IMG/VR virus record: IMGVR_UViG_3300034064_001073
Span: 1-64,000 of that record
Length of the DNA stretch: 64,000 nucleotides
Reading direction: 5' to 3' (one strand)
From: a virus
Below the pieces are notes generated by a model that had not been told where the DNA came from, made no database searches, and saw only the letters and a list, made by a program, of their open reading frames with translations. This document shows positions 50,425 to 58,665 of this stretch, piece after piece; the stretch's first letter is position 1, and each line of letters opens with the position of its first letter. Made by a program: the position numbers and the translations under genes.

Positions 50425-52593
50425 TTATTTAATAGTTCGACCACTTGGTCGTTGGTAGTTATGCCGTGAGTTAAACACTGGAGCTATTGCTTGTCCCATG
50501 TTTCCCTTGCCGTCTCTAGTAACAATCATATCTCTTTCCCAAGCTCTTCTATCTAAGTCACTGTAGTGTTCTGTTGTTTTCTGGTAAGGACCAGAACCAT
50601 TTTTTCTACCTTCTATAGCAGAAGTCCTTTCATTTTGCAAGTGTTTAAGTAATTCTCCTCCTGTTAATTTCCTAGCATGAGGATCTTGTAGCTGCTCACC
50701 AAGCATTGAATGTCCAACAGTCTCTGTTATTCCAAAGCTAGAAATCATACCCTTAGACATAGCAAGAGGACCTTCCTCTATGGTAAAGGCTACTAAGCTT
50801 AGCATGAAGGCGTCTAAGGCGTGATCACCAATGCTTGTGTTGTCTTGTCCAAACACAGGAGTTCCATTTGGTTGACGAGATTTAATTATATAGTTTAGAA
50901 GTTGCTTTCTTAGCAAGTCATCCTCAAAGGAAAACTTAACAATTCTATCTTCAAATCTACGGACTGCATTTTCTACTAGAAAAGGTTTGGCTGGATGTTC
51001 AATAACTCTACCAGTTGAAGGCTCTCTGATTGAGACCTTACTTCCAAAGTCATAAGCTTTAATTCTTCTTTGAACATTAAACTCATAAGTCCCTGGCTTC
51101 TGCTGAGAGGACCACATTTTTAGAGTCTCCCATTGAGTAGCACCGTGTCCTTTGTCAACATAGATATGTTGTGGTTGCCAAAAAGTAAGAAGTTCTGTTA
51201 TCTTCTGAAGACCTTGTAGCTGTGTAAAGTTTTGCTTTGGAACATTTATAATTTCCATTACTTGTAACCCAATCTGAGGATGAAATCCTGTAATACATAT
51301 CCAAGTACCAAAGCTAGTATTCCAGTCAACTCCTAAACTATATCTAAAGCCAGGAAGTTGGCCGTCTATCTTCGCTTCGCGCATTTGCGCATAAGTATAT
51401 CCATCCATAGCGCTAGTAACTAATGGAGCAGCAAACACGCCATCGGCATTGCTAATAAACATTGCCATAACTTCTTGTAGCCAACCGTCACTCGTATATT
51501 CTCTACGCATCTCATTGCGTAATGATTTCCAGTTAATCTTTGTCTGGGCAAACGGCGTTTCATCAATAACTGCTGTTGGAAAATAGAATTCTTTCCAGTC
51601 TGGAGCTTCTTGGCACCATTCATAAAACTTACTACGAAGACCACTTGGAGTAGATGCAACTCTTATTAGACAATCACTGTGAGACTGCGCAATCGGTAAG
51701 ATTGTTGTAAAGTCTTTTTCAGTCATATAGTCAACCTCATCTAGAACTATAACGTGCGCGTCCTGACCACGAACAGCACTAGCACCATTACTACCAGTCG
51801 TGAAGCCAGAAATTATAGCTCCATTATCAAGTCTTAGTTGATGATAAGGAGATTGCTTATATCTAAATTCTTTTTTTAAACTAATATTGCTATTTAGCAA
51901 TTCAAGAATTCTGTTAAATATAGCTGTAACTTGCGAGTCAAAAGGACAACAAATAAGAATTTTAATTCCATTCACGTTCTCTTTTATCTCATCGTCAAAG
52001 TATTCTCTAATTCTAGTAAAGGCATGGAATAGTATCTCAATAGCAAGCGCGTCTGATTTACCTGAACGTCTTCCAAACCTAAAGACCTTTTTCTTACTCT
52101 GGCAACGAAGAGCAATCTCTTGATGTGCTCTAGGTTTCCATCCAAACATTTTATTAGCAAAGGTAACTGGATCTGTATTAATAATTAATGCGTCTTTCTC
52201 TTCAGGAGAAAGTTCATTAGCAAACTCCGAGTATTGCTCTAGATAGTCCTTTGGAATCAAAGGACAGCTAATTTGAAAGGCATGAGTTGGAAAAGCTTTT
52301 GGATCAGCTTTAACTTTCCTTTTACTTTCAATGGGATGAGTTGGGTAGTCTTTTTTATATTTTTCAATATGAGAAATCTGACAATTCTCGCAACCTGAAG
52401 AACACTTTGCACCAGTCTTTGTTTTTGTTTTCAGCCCATAATTATTAATATAATCTCGGACAATAGTAGAAGCAAAAGGAGTCCAGTAGTCTACATAAGA
52501 CACGTCTGAACTTTCTGTTTCTACTTTTTTATATAGATTTTCTATTGCAAGTATTTCATTCATATTAGTAAGATAGCATTGAAGACGTCCCAT
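50425..52593 (-). CDS. terL: Terminase large subunit
   Basis: Up to 722 residues. The ATPase has Walker A FGRRSGKS (about 173-181) and Walker B VIVLDEVDYM (about 280-288). The nuclease has GVDWN (D about 420), VDKGHG (D about 483) and GDHALDAF (D about 594), the three acidic clusters of the RNase H-like nuclease. The motor cuts and packages DNA into the head. A CxxxCxxC cluster (KCSSGCENC) near residue 65 is an unusual N-terminal zinc-binding-like element. The start is uncertain: ATG 52593 overlaps the upstream gene by 29 bases, while ATG 52563, in the same frame, lies one base after that gene's stop. Neither has a strong ribosome site. The small subunit is not seen in the window. Confidence 0.92.
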   Translation of the reverse strand: MGRLQCYLTNMNEILAIENLYKKVETESSDVSYVDYWTPFASTIVRDYINNYGLKTKTKTGAKCSSGCENCQISHIEKYKKDYPTHPIESKRKVKADPKAFPTHAFQISCPLIPKDYLEQYSEFANELSPEEKDALIINTDPVTFANKMFGWKPRAHQEIALRCQSKKKVFRFGRRSGKSDALAIEILFHAFTRIREYFDDEIKENVNGIKILICCPFDSQVTAIFNRILELLNSNISLKKEFRYKQSPYHQLRLDNGAIISGFTTGSNGASAVRGQDAHVIVLDEVDYMTEKDFTTILPIAQSHSDCLIRVASTPSGLRSKFYEWCQEAPDWKEFYFPTAVIDETPFAQTKINWKSLRNEMRREYTSDGWLQEVMAMFISNADGVFAAPLVTSAMDGYTYAQMREAKIDGQLPGFRYSLGVDWNTSFGTWICITGFHPQIGLQVMEIINVPKQNFTQLQGLQKITELLTFWQPQHIYVDKGHGATQWETLKMWSSQQKPGTYEFNVQRRIKAYDFGSKVSIREPSTGRVIEHPAKPFLVENAVRRFEDRIVKFSFEDDLLRKQLLNYIIKSRQPNGTPVFGQDNTSIGDHALDAFMLSLVAFTIEEGPLAMSKGMISSFGITETVGHSMLGEQLQDPHARKLTGGELLKHLQNERTSAIEGRKNGSGPYQKTTEHYSDLDRRAWERDMIVTRDGKGNMGQAIAPVFNSRHNYQRPSGRTIK

Positions 52594-53471
52594 ATATAGC
52601 AGTTGAACCTGAGTATCTTGCTTTTGGAGCGCTCATCATATAACTCTCATTTCCTATAGCTTTCATTGCACTGAATCTAGAATTTTCCATTGCATTTATA
52701 GAACGTTGCCTAATGCTTGCGCCCATTGAGCTAGACATACCTGGAGTTGGACCTCTATTCCAAGAAATACCGCCCATTCTGCCAGACCTAATATACTGTG
52801 CACCTTGGTTTCTAACATCAAAAATCTTAAAAGCAGTATAGCCTGCAGCAGCAGCAACTGCGGCTCCAGTTAATCCAACCATAGGATTAAGCAAGGCCCC
52901 AGCAATAACTTTGTTTTGAACAAGCCCAGTAGCAATGCCAAGAGCTGTATTGCCTACGCCTCCGACTATACCTGCTTGCCTATAGCCTGATTTAAAGTCG
53001 CCAATAGCACCGTGCGCCATAAGAGCAGGAGCAATAATCGTAGATAGACCTCCCATCTTGACTAACTGTTTGTTTAGCCAGCCATCTCCAACTTGATCAA
53101 GAAGTTTAAAGCCATGATATCGGGCACCATGAAAAAACTTTGAAATGCCACTCGAATTGCTATGTGCCGCAGAGATATAGTTTTTCCAACCTTGGTAAGC
53201 GTCATCTAAATTATTAGCCACTTGCCAAAAAGCTTCTTCAGCCCTATATACTGGATGTACATATCCAGTTGAGCCTAAGGCTCTGCCAAAGAAAGAGTCA
53301 ATAAACCCTGATGCTTTACCACTTTGGTCAAAACCAGTAACTCTACGGTTTAAACCAAAGTCATTGATTACTGAACCTAAGCCTGCAAAAAAACCTCTAG
53401 TAGTTAAGTCTAGTTCGTTTTGAACAAAACCACTATTATAGATTCTTGAACCGTAGTTCCTATTTACAGAC
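52565..53471 (-). repeat. C-terminal paralogous module, copy 2
   Basis: About 300 codons shared with 55815-56715. Protein identity is high while synonymous sites are clearly diverged (compare 53391-53450 with 56641-56700), so the duplication is old and under purifying selection. The shared end contains two hydrophobic Gly/Ala stretches and the SWNRGPTPGMS motif, which suggests a common docking, packaging or membrane-insertion tail. Confidence 0.85.
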
Positions 53472-55801
53472 CCTGGTGGTGCCATTGGACTTCCTAAGAC
53501 AGCTGGACTAGTACCTGTTTTTAATCCTTGAAGGGCTTTGTAAGTACCTACAGCAGCACCTGCTCCTCCTATTATAGCAGCGCCTGTTATCAGTGCCCCT
53601 GAAAGACTTGACGGACCCGCTGGGGCTCCTGTCGCAGCAGATGCTATGCTTGGGAAAGCTGCTGCAGCCGCTCCTACGGCAATGCCTATTCCAAGGCCTT
53701 TTAATGATTTAAGTCTTCTTATTCTGTCAGGGGTAAGTTTAAATCTAGCTTTAATTTCTTTTTCTGCGGTTTGCAGTATTTTTCGAGACTTAGCGTTGTC
53801 AGATCTAGAATGAAAATTTAAAGTTCTAGGCCTATCTAAGTGTCCAAATGGAAGTCCAGTTTCTGGGTCATTTTTTTTAATACCTAGCATCTTCGTAAGA
53901 TGCTCTCGGGCCTTGTGTGGCTGTGAAGCTTCTTGAGTTCCAAAAAATTGTCTAAAAGTTTCAAAGAATGAAGAAATTTCTCTAGTTCTTCCAAGTGGAG
54001 TAGCAGCGTCTCCGTTTGATGGAAATGCTTGTTGAATTTCTTTTACAAAAGGATGACTAGCATGAGTACTATTTAACTGTTTGTACCCCCAGTCAAAAAA
54101 GCCATTGCCTCTGCTTAAGGCAAAGCCTATATCCTCCGGAGTACCCTCTTCGCTTATAAGATAGCCAAATTCCGCTCCTACCTTCATCTCTCGTTGGTGA
54201 GCGCCATTTCCAACGCAAAAATTGCCACCATATTTAATATTTATTGCATTAGCTCCTATTTGGGCTTCTTCAGCCGTGGCTAATCTAAGCTTTAATTTTT
54301 TACCTAAAAATTCACCAGAAGTTTCAATCTCTCTAGGCATATTAGTAGAAACATCGGTAGGAAGACCCGCTCTTAACCCAATCCAAGAATCTACAACATC
54401 ATTTATATTTTTAATTCCTCCTAAAATACTTTGTTCATTCTTGCCCTTATTTTCAAAATAATAACTTAAAAATTGCCCATACCCACCAGCAAGAAAAGGT
54501 TTAATTGCAGCAGCTACCTCTCTGCCGGTTGAAGCATCTATTTTTGCCAGAATAGGATGTAATCCTTCTTCAACTGCAGCCATTGCTGATGGAGATTTAA
54601 ATAAGAAATCTTGTAGTCCTGGGCTTGCACTAGGAAGAAAATGTGCAGCAGCAAGATCTACGTCAGAAACACCTATAAAATCTCTACCAGTTGCGAGAGA
54701 AGTTCTATTTATCAAAGAATCCCCTGGAGATTTGCCAGCCCGTAAAGGCGCAGGCCTTCGACCTGCTACTGCTCCTATATCCCATTGGGAATCCGTAACT
54801 GAAGGTAGGACTTCTCGATCGCTAAAACCTTTCAAAACAAAAGGTAAATTTTTTCCCTTAACAAAAGGAAGTATAGCCTTGATTTCTCCCGGTAAAGAAT
54901 CAATATTTTGTCCAATTTTATTTGCTCTTCCAGCAAAGTCTGAGAATTCCATGAGAGAAAGATCTATTTGTCTACTCTCAGGTACAATTCCGAAAGCTTT
55001 AGCTTTTTTTGTTCTTTCTGGAACAGCTGCTGCAGTTTGAGACCACTGAAGCAAGTCCTCATCTGTCACCGGAGTTTGCCAATATCTTTTTGCTGCTTTT
55101 AATTCTTCAGTATGATATGTTCTGCCTAAATGCTCAGCTTTTAGAGTCAATCCAACAGGTAACGCAGGAATTCTTTTTTCTGCAGTGCGAGGGTAGTCAA
55201 GTAACGCTTTTCCTGCATGATTTAGGCCAGCTCCACCTTCATCATATATCTGATCACTATTAGAAGGATCTATATATTCAAAAACTTTCATTACCGCTTC
55301 CATAGCGGGTCTATCATGGTAATCTAAAATAGCATCTGACATTCTCATGACTGGATTTGGGTCACCTAGTCCAGCAGATGAAATAGAAAACCTTGAAGTT
55401 TGCTTAAACGCGGTGTCATTAAAATGATACAAGGCACTAAAAACTCTATCCGCAGTTAAACCTTCTTCAGCCATCATAGGCGCAAATCTACGCCAATTTA
55501 TTTCAAAATTGTTTCGAACGGATTGTCCATCTATCTGACCTGTTCTAGAAACTAAATTTCTATTTTGGCTTGTTTGTATTTCTTTAAAATTACTATCTGT
55601 AATAGCACCTTGCTCAAGATCATAAATATCTTTAATGCTGCTTGCATTAAGTGTGTTAGAGGCGTTACTATATCTAGGGGATTTTGTTGCATCAGTAACC
55701 GTTTCCGCTATATCTGGAAAAATATTTTGCAAACGACTAATGTCTGCATTGCCAAGATACATCTCATCTATAACTTTTTTAAGATCTGGATTTTCAGCCA
55801 T
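52565..55801 (-). CDS. Large cargo-type virion protein with duplicated C-terminal module
   Basis: 1078 residues. The last 300 residues or so (from NRNYGSRIYN, about residue 778) are strongly similar to the C-terminus of the 948-residue protein encoded immediately upstream, roughly two thirds identical by eye without gaps. Both include KIFDVRN(E/Q)GA, YIRSGRMGG, SWNRGPTPGMS and a final LSY. Before the module is a hydrophobic Gly/Ala stretch (GLGIGIAVGAAAAAF) and a Gly-rich linker. Residues about 510-600 (LRLATAEEAQIGANA, then GNFCVGNG, then GYLISEEG and ALSRGNGFFDWGYKQLN) weakly resemble PcfJ-like polyvalent-protein domains. An ejected or internal protein is likely. Function is not assigned. 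Confidence 0.65.
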   Translation of the reverse strand: MAENPDLKKVIDEMYLGNADISRLQNIFPDIAETVTDATKSPRYSNASNTLNASSIKDIYDLEQGAITDSNFKEIQTSQNRNLVSRTGQIDGQSVRNNFEINWRRFAPMMAEEGLTADRVFSALYHFNDTAFKQTSRFSISSAGLGDPNPVMRMSDAILDYHDRPAMEAVMKVFEYIDPSNSDQIYDEGGAGLNHAGKALLDYPRTAEKRIPALPVGLTLKAEHLGRTYHTEELKAAKRYWQTPVTDEDLLQWSQTAAAVPERTKKAKAFGIVPESRQIDLSLMEFSDFAGRANKIGQNIDSLPGEIKAILPFVKGKNLPFVLKGFSDREVLPSVTDSQWDIGAVAGRRPAPLRAGKSPGDSLINRTSLATGRDFIGVSDVDLAAAHFLPSASPGLQDFLFKSPSAMAAVEEGLHPILAKIDASTGREVAAAIKPFLAGGYGQFLSYYFENKGKNEQSILGGIKNINDVVDSWIGLRAGLPTDVSTNMPREIETSGEFLGKKLKLRLATAEEAQIGANAINIKYGGNFCVGNGAHQREMKVGAEFGYLISEEGTPEDIGFALSRGNGFFDWGYKQLNSTHASHPFVKEIQQAFPSNGDAATPLGRTREISSFFETFRQFFGTQEASQPHKAREHLTKMLGIKKNDPETGLPFGHLDRPRTLNFHSRSDNAKSRKILQTAEKEIKARFKLTPDRIRRLKSLKGLGIGIAVGAAAAAFPSIASAATGAPAGPSSLSGALITGAAIIGGAGAAVGTYKALQGLKTGTSPAVLGSPMAPPGSVNRNYGSRIYNSGFVQNELDLTTRGFFAGLGSVINDFGLNRRVTGFDQSGKASGFIDSFFGRALGSTGYVHPVYRAEEAFWQVANNLDDAYQGWKNYISAAHSNSSGISKFFHGARYHGFKLLDQVGDGWLNKQLVKMGGLSTIIAPALMAHGAIGDFKSGYRQAGIVGGVGNTALGIATGLVQNKVIAGALLNPMVGLTGAAVAAAAGYTAFKIFDVRNQGAQYIRSGRMGGISWNRGPTPGMSSSMGASIRQRSINAMENSRFSAMKAIGNESYMMSAPKARYSGSTAIYGTSSMLSY

Positions 55802-55814
55802 GTTAGCCTCTTGT

Positions 55815-56715
55815 TTAATAGGATAGTACTGGAGTTATCCCATGGATTCCAGTTGAATTAGCATATCTGCTTTTTGGAACATTCATCATGTAGCTTTCAT
55901 TGCCCATTGCTTTCATTGCATTAAATTTCGAGTTGTTCATAGAGTTAAGTGCCCGCTGTCTTGCCGTTGCTGCCATTGAGCCTGACATACCAGGTGTTGG
56001 GCCACGATTCCAAGACAAGCCACCCATTCTACCTGATCTTATATAGTTAGCACCTTCATTCCTGACATCAAAGATTTTGAATGCAGCATAGCCAGCTGCA
56101 GCTGTAATACCTGCGCCTAATAGGCCAGTAAGTGGATTAAGCAAAATACCAGCAATAACTTTATTCTGAACAAGACCACTTATAAGACCAGTCACAGTCT
56201 TAAGAGCGCCACCAATCAGTCCACCTCTTCTGTAACCTTCTTTAAAGTCAGTTAAAGCTCCATGTGCCATTAATGCGGGCGCTACTACAGTGCTAAATCC
56301 GCCTGCTTTAACTAGTTGTTTATTTAGCCATCCGTCTCCAACTGAATCTAAGGCTCTGAAGCCATGATATCTAACTCCCTGAAAAAGCTTGCTAATTCCA
56401 CTTGAGTTCTTATATGAAGTATTGATATAGTCTTTCCATCCCTGGTAAGCATCATCTATGTTATGTGCAACTTTCCAGAAGGCTTCTTCTTTCCTAAAAA
56501 CAGGATGAACATATCCGTCTCCTTTTAATGACTTACCAAAAAGAGAATCAATAAAGCTATCAGGAGCGCCACTAGTATCAAAGCTACCTGTTCTTCTATT
56601 AAAACCAAAGTCGTTAATAACTGATCCAAGACCAGCAAAGAAACCTCTTGTAGTAAGATCAAGTTCGTTCTGAACAAAACTGCTGTTATAGATACGAGAT
56701 CCTCTGTTTCTATTT
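55815..56715 (-). repeat. C-terminal paralogous module, copy 1
   Basis: This is the partner of 52565-53471, in the 948-residue protein. It is joined to the unique N-terminal part by a long Ala/Gly linker (about 56713-56805). The two copies sit in neighbouring genes, so they probably arose by tandem duplication followed by replacement or divergence of the N-terminal parts. Confidence 0.85.
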
Positions 56716-58661
56716 ACCGCACCTGCTGCTCCAGCGGCACCAGCGGCTCCTGCGCCACCTCCTGCACCACCACCAGCCGCACCTGCGGCCGCCGCCCCAG
56801 TCTTTCCTATCTTAGTGAATAAGTAAGCACCAACACCTGCTGCAGTAGCAACTCCAGCCCCAATAGCCAATGTACTACCAAGTCCACCATCTGTAGGACT
56901 AGTCCCCGTTGAAGCTGATGCAGCAGCAGGAAGACCAATACCCAACGCCCCTATCAGGCCTATTATGCCAAAAGTTTTACCATGTTTGTTTATAGCCTTG
57001 ACTGCCCTCTCAATGCCTGTTTCAACATTTTTAAGACTTTTACCTCCAGGAAGAAGTTCCGCAGGAACATCAGCATAGAATAGTTCTGCCTGCTTAGCTA
57101 ATTGTTCGTGTATCTCTCTAGGACTAAATCCAAACATAAGGGCAGCATCTGGAGCCATTGCAGTCTTCCGAGTGGGACCCCTGCCAAAAAGAGGATAATC
57201 AAAACCCGCATCAAGAGCCTCTTCATAGTATTTTGACTTTACAAAATTATGTAAATCAATAGCCTCATCAGTATACCCTAAAGCTTTACCAATTTCTTTG
57301 TGATATTCAATAGTGCCTTCTGTTCCAGCTTCAGCGTGTTTCTTTATAATCTCAATAGCCTTATCAACCGTTTCTCTGGGTCCATAAAGGTATTCTGATG
57401 CATTAGATGCATTTGGAACTAAAGAACCAATTTCAACTTCAATATTGGGTGGTGTGCCTCTAGGCTCCCACCCGGGAGCACCTGTATCTCTTTCAAAGTC
57501 ATGTTTTATTCTTCCACGGAGATACACGTCTTTGGGATTTTGGTCTTCTAAATCATTAAGTAATCTTGTAGGGCTACTTCCCATGTAAAGAGGTTTTTTG
57601 CCTTTTGTTACTAGATCTATTTCACTAGCCTCATCGAGTACGCCCATGCCGTGAGGTGCAAGCTTTGTTTTTATTTCTAGGGCCTCAGGTAACCCCTCAT
57701 CAAACATAGCGTGGGTCGCTGCATAGTACCGGAGTGGCCCATTGTAACCATTGCCTCCATATGTGAAATGACTCATCTGCGTTGGAAGTCTAGAACCTGA
57801 ATTCTGTATGCTCAAAAAAGGATAGTTCTTCTGGACTTGGGCAGGAGAACAACAATTAAGATACAAATCTTTAATTTTACCTAATTCCTCAACGCTTTCA
57901 TCACTCCACTGCCTCCACCCGCCGTCACCACCGCCTGGGGAGTTCCAGTGACTATGTAAAGTTCCATCTGTGCCTCCATGTATAGTTCCGAGGAATATTT
58001 GTTGTCCACTGGTTGTACCAGGCTTCAGCTTTCCAGACAACTGTACAGCATAAGAACCCGCCGAACCTTCTTGGTTAAACAACCTGGAGTGGTCTTGACT
58101 TACACTGAAAACATTATGTTGAGAAAGAAAATTCTGCGCACCTGCTCTTGTTTGCTTCTGATGAGGCTGCCCCTGCGACGTTGGATGGCTATGCGCATCT
58201 CTTACTTGTCTTACTAGGCCATAAAAATCATCGTCCTCAAGAGTTTTCTTACCCCAATCCGTTGCATCATATGCCTCAAATATAGCTCCATCTCTATGCC
58301 ACTGCGCGTCATCATAATTTAAACCTTCTATTTTTTTCAAAAACTCAGGCGAGCGCACAGCAGCTCTACCTTCTGGGCTGTCTCTAAACTGCTCTTGGCT
58401 TAAGAATCTAGGGCCTCGGCCAGCTGCTTTATCTGCGTTCCACTGTCTTAATTCTTCCTGTTCTTTTTTCTCGTAAGCTCTGTTTCCTTCTACAACTCTA
58501 TTACTCTCGTAACTAGCACGTCTTTTCTCGTTACTATCATTTTCTGCGCCAAACCAATGCTTATCAACTTTCAGAGGCGGCAATACTCCACCATGAGTGC
58601 CAAAGAAATCATGCAGCTTATCCGCTGCAGTATTAAGGAAATCGTAAATCTTCTCAGACAT
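55815..58661 (-). CDS. Large cargo-type virion protein with duplicated C-terminal module
   Basis: 948 residues. The unique N-terminal 650 residues are hydrophilic with many His, Gly and Trp. The sequence around GTIHGGTDG (about 225) and KDLYLNCCSPAQV (about 265-275) has the look of a His-Gly / Cys pair of caspase or CHAT-type peptidases, but the match is weak. A hydrophobic segment (IIGLIGALGIGLPAAAS) and an Ala/Gly low-complexity linker precede the C-terminal 300-residue module shared with the next protein. With its neighbours it forms a set of large proteins encoded before terminase, best explained as internal or ejected proteins. Enzymatic function is not established. Confidence 0.62.
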   Translation of the reverse strand: MSEKIYDFLNTAADKLHDFFGTHGGVLPPLKVDKHWFGAENDSNEKRRASYESNRVVEGNRAYEKKEQEELRQWNADKAAGRGPRFLSQEQFRDSPEGRAAVRSPEFLKKIEGLNYDDAQWHRDGAIFEAYDATDWGKKTLEDDDFYGLVRQVRDAHSHPTSQGQPHQKQTRAGAQNFLSQHNVFSVSQDHSRLFNQEGSAGSYAVQLSGKLKPGTTSGQQIFLGTIHGGTDGTLHSHWNSPGGGDGGWRQWSDESVEELGKIKDLYLNCCSPAQVQKNYPFLSIQNSGSRLPTQMSHFTYGGNGYNGPLRYYAATHAMFDEGLPEALEIKTKLAPHGMGVLDEASEIDLVTKGKKPLYMGSSPTRLLNDLEDQNPKDVYLRGRIKHDFERDTGAPGWEPRGTPPNIEVEIGSLVPNASNASEYLYGPRETVDKAIEIIKKHAEAGTEGTIEYHKEIGKALGYTDEAIDLHNFVKSKYYEEALDAGFDYPLFGRGPTRKTAMAPDAALMFGFSPREIHEQLAKQAELFYADVPAELLPGGKSLKNVETGIERAVKAINKHGKTFGIIGLIGALGIGLPAAASASTGTSPTDGGLGSTLAIGAGVATAAGVGAYLFTKIGKTGAAAAGAAGGGAGGGAGAAGAAGAAGAVNRNRGSRIYNSSFVQNELDLTTRGFFAGLGSVINDFGFNRRTGSFDTSGAPDSFIDSLFGKSLKGDGYVHPVFRKEEAFWKVAHNIDDAYQGWKDYINTSYKNSSGISKLFQGVRYHGFRALDSVGDGWLNKQLVKAGGFSTVVAPALMAHGALTDFKEGYRRGGLIGGALKTVTGLISGLVQNKVIAGILLNPLTGLLGAGITAAAGYAAFKIFDVRNEGANYIRSGRMGGLSWNRGPTPGMSGSMAATARQRALNSMNNSKFNAMKAMGNESYMMNVPKSRYANSTGIHGITPVLSY

Positions 58662-58665
58662 AAGC

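Noticed and set aside
58100-58200. HSHPTS in the 948-residue protein as a JAMM metalloprotease motif
   Set aside because: The following Ser-x-x-Asp zinc ligand part of JAMM is not present at the expected distance.
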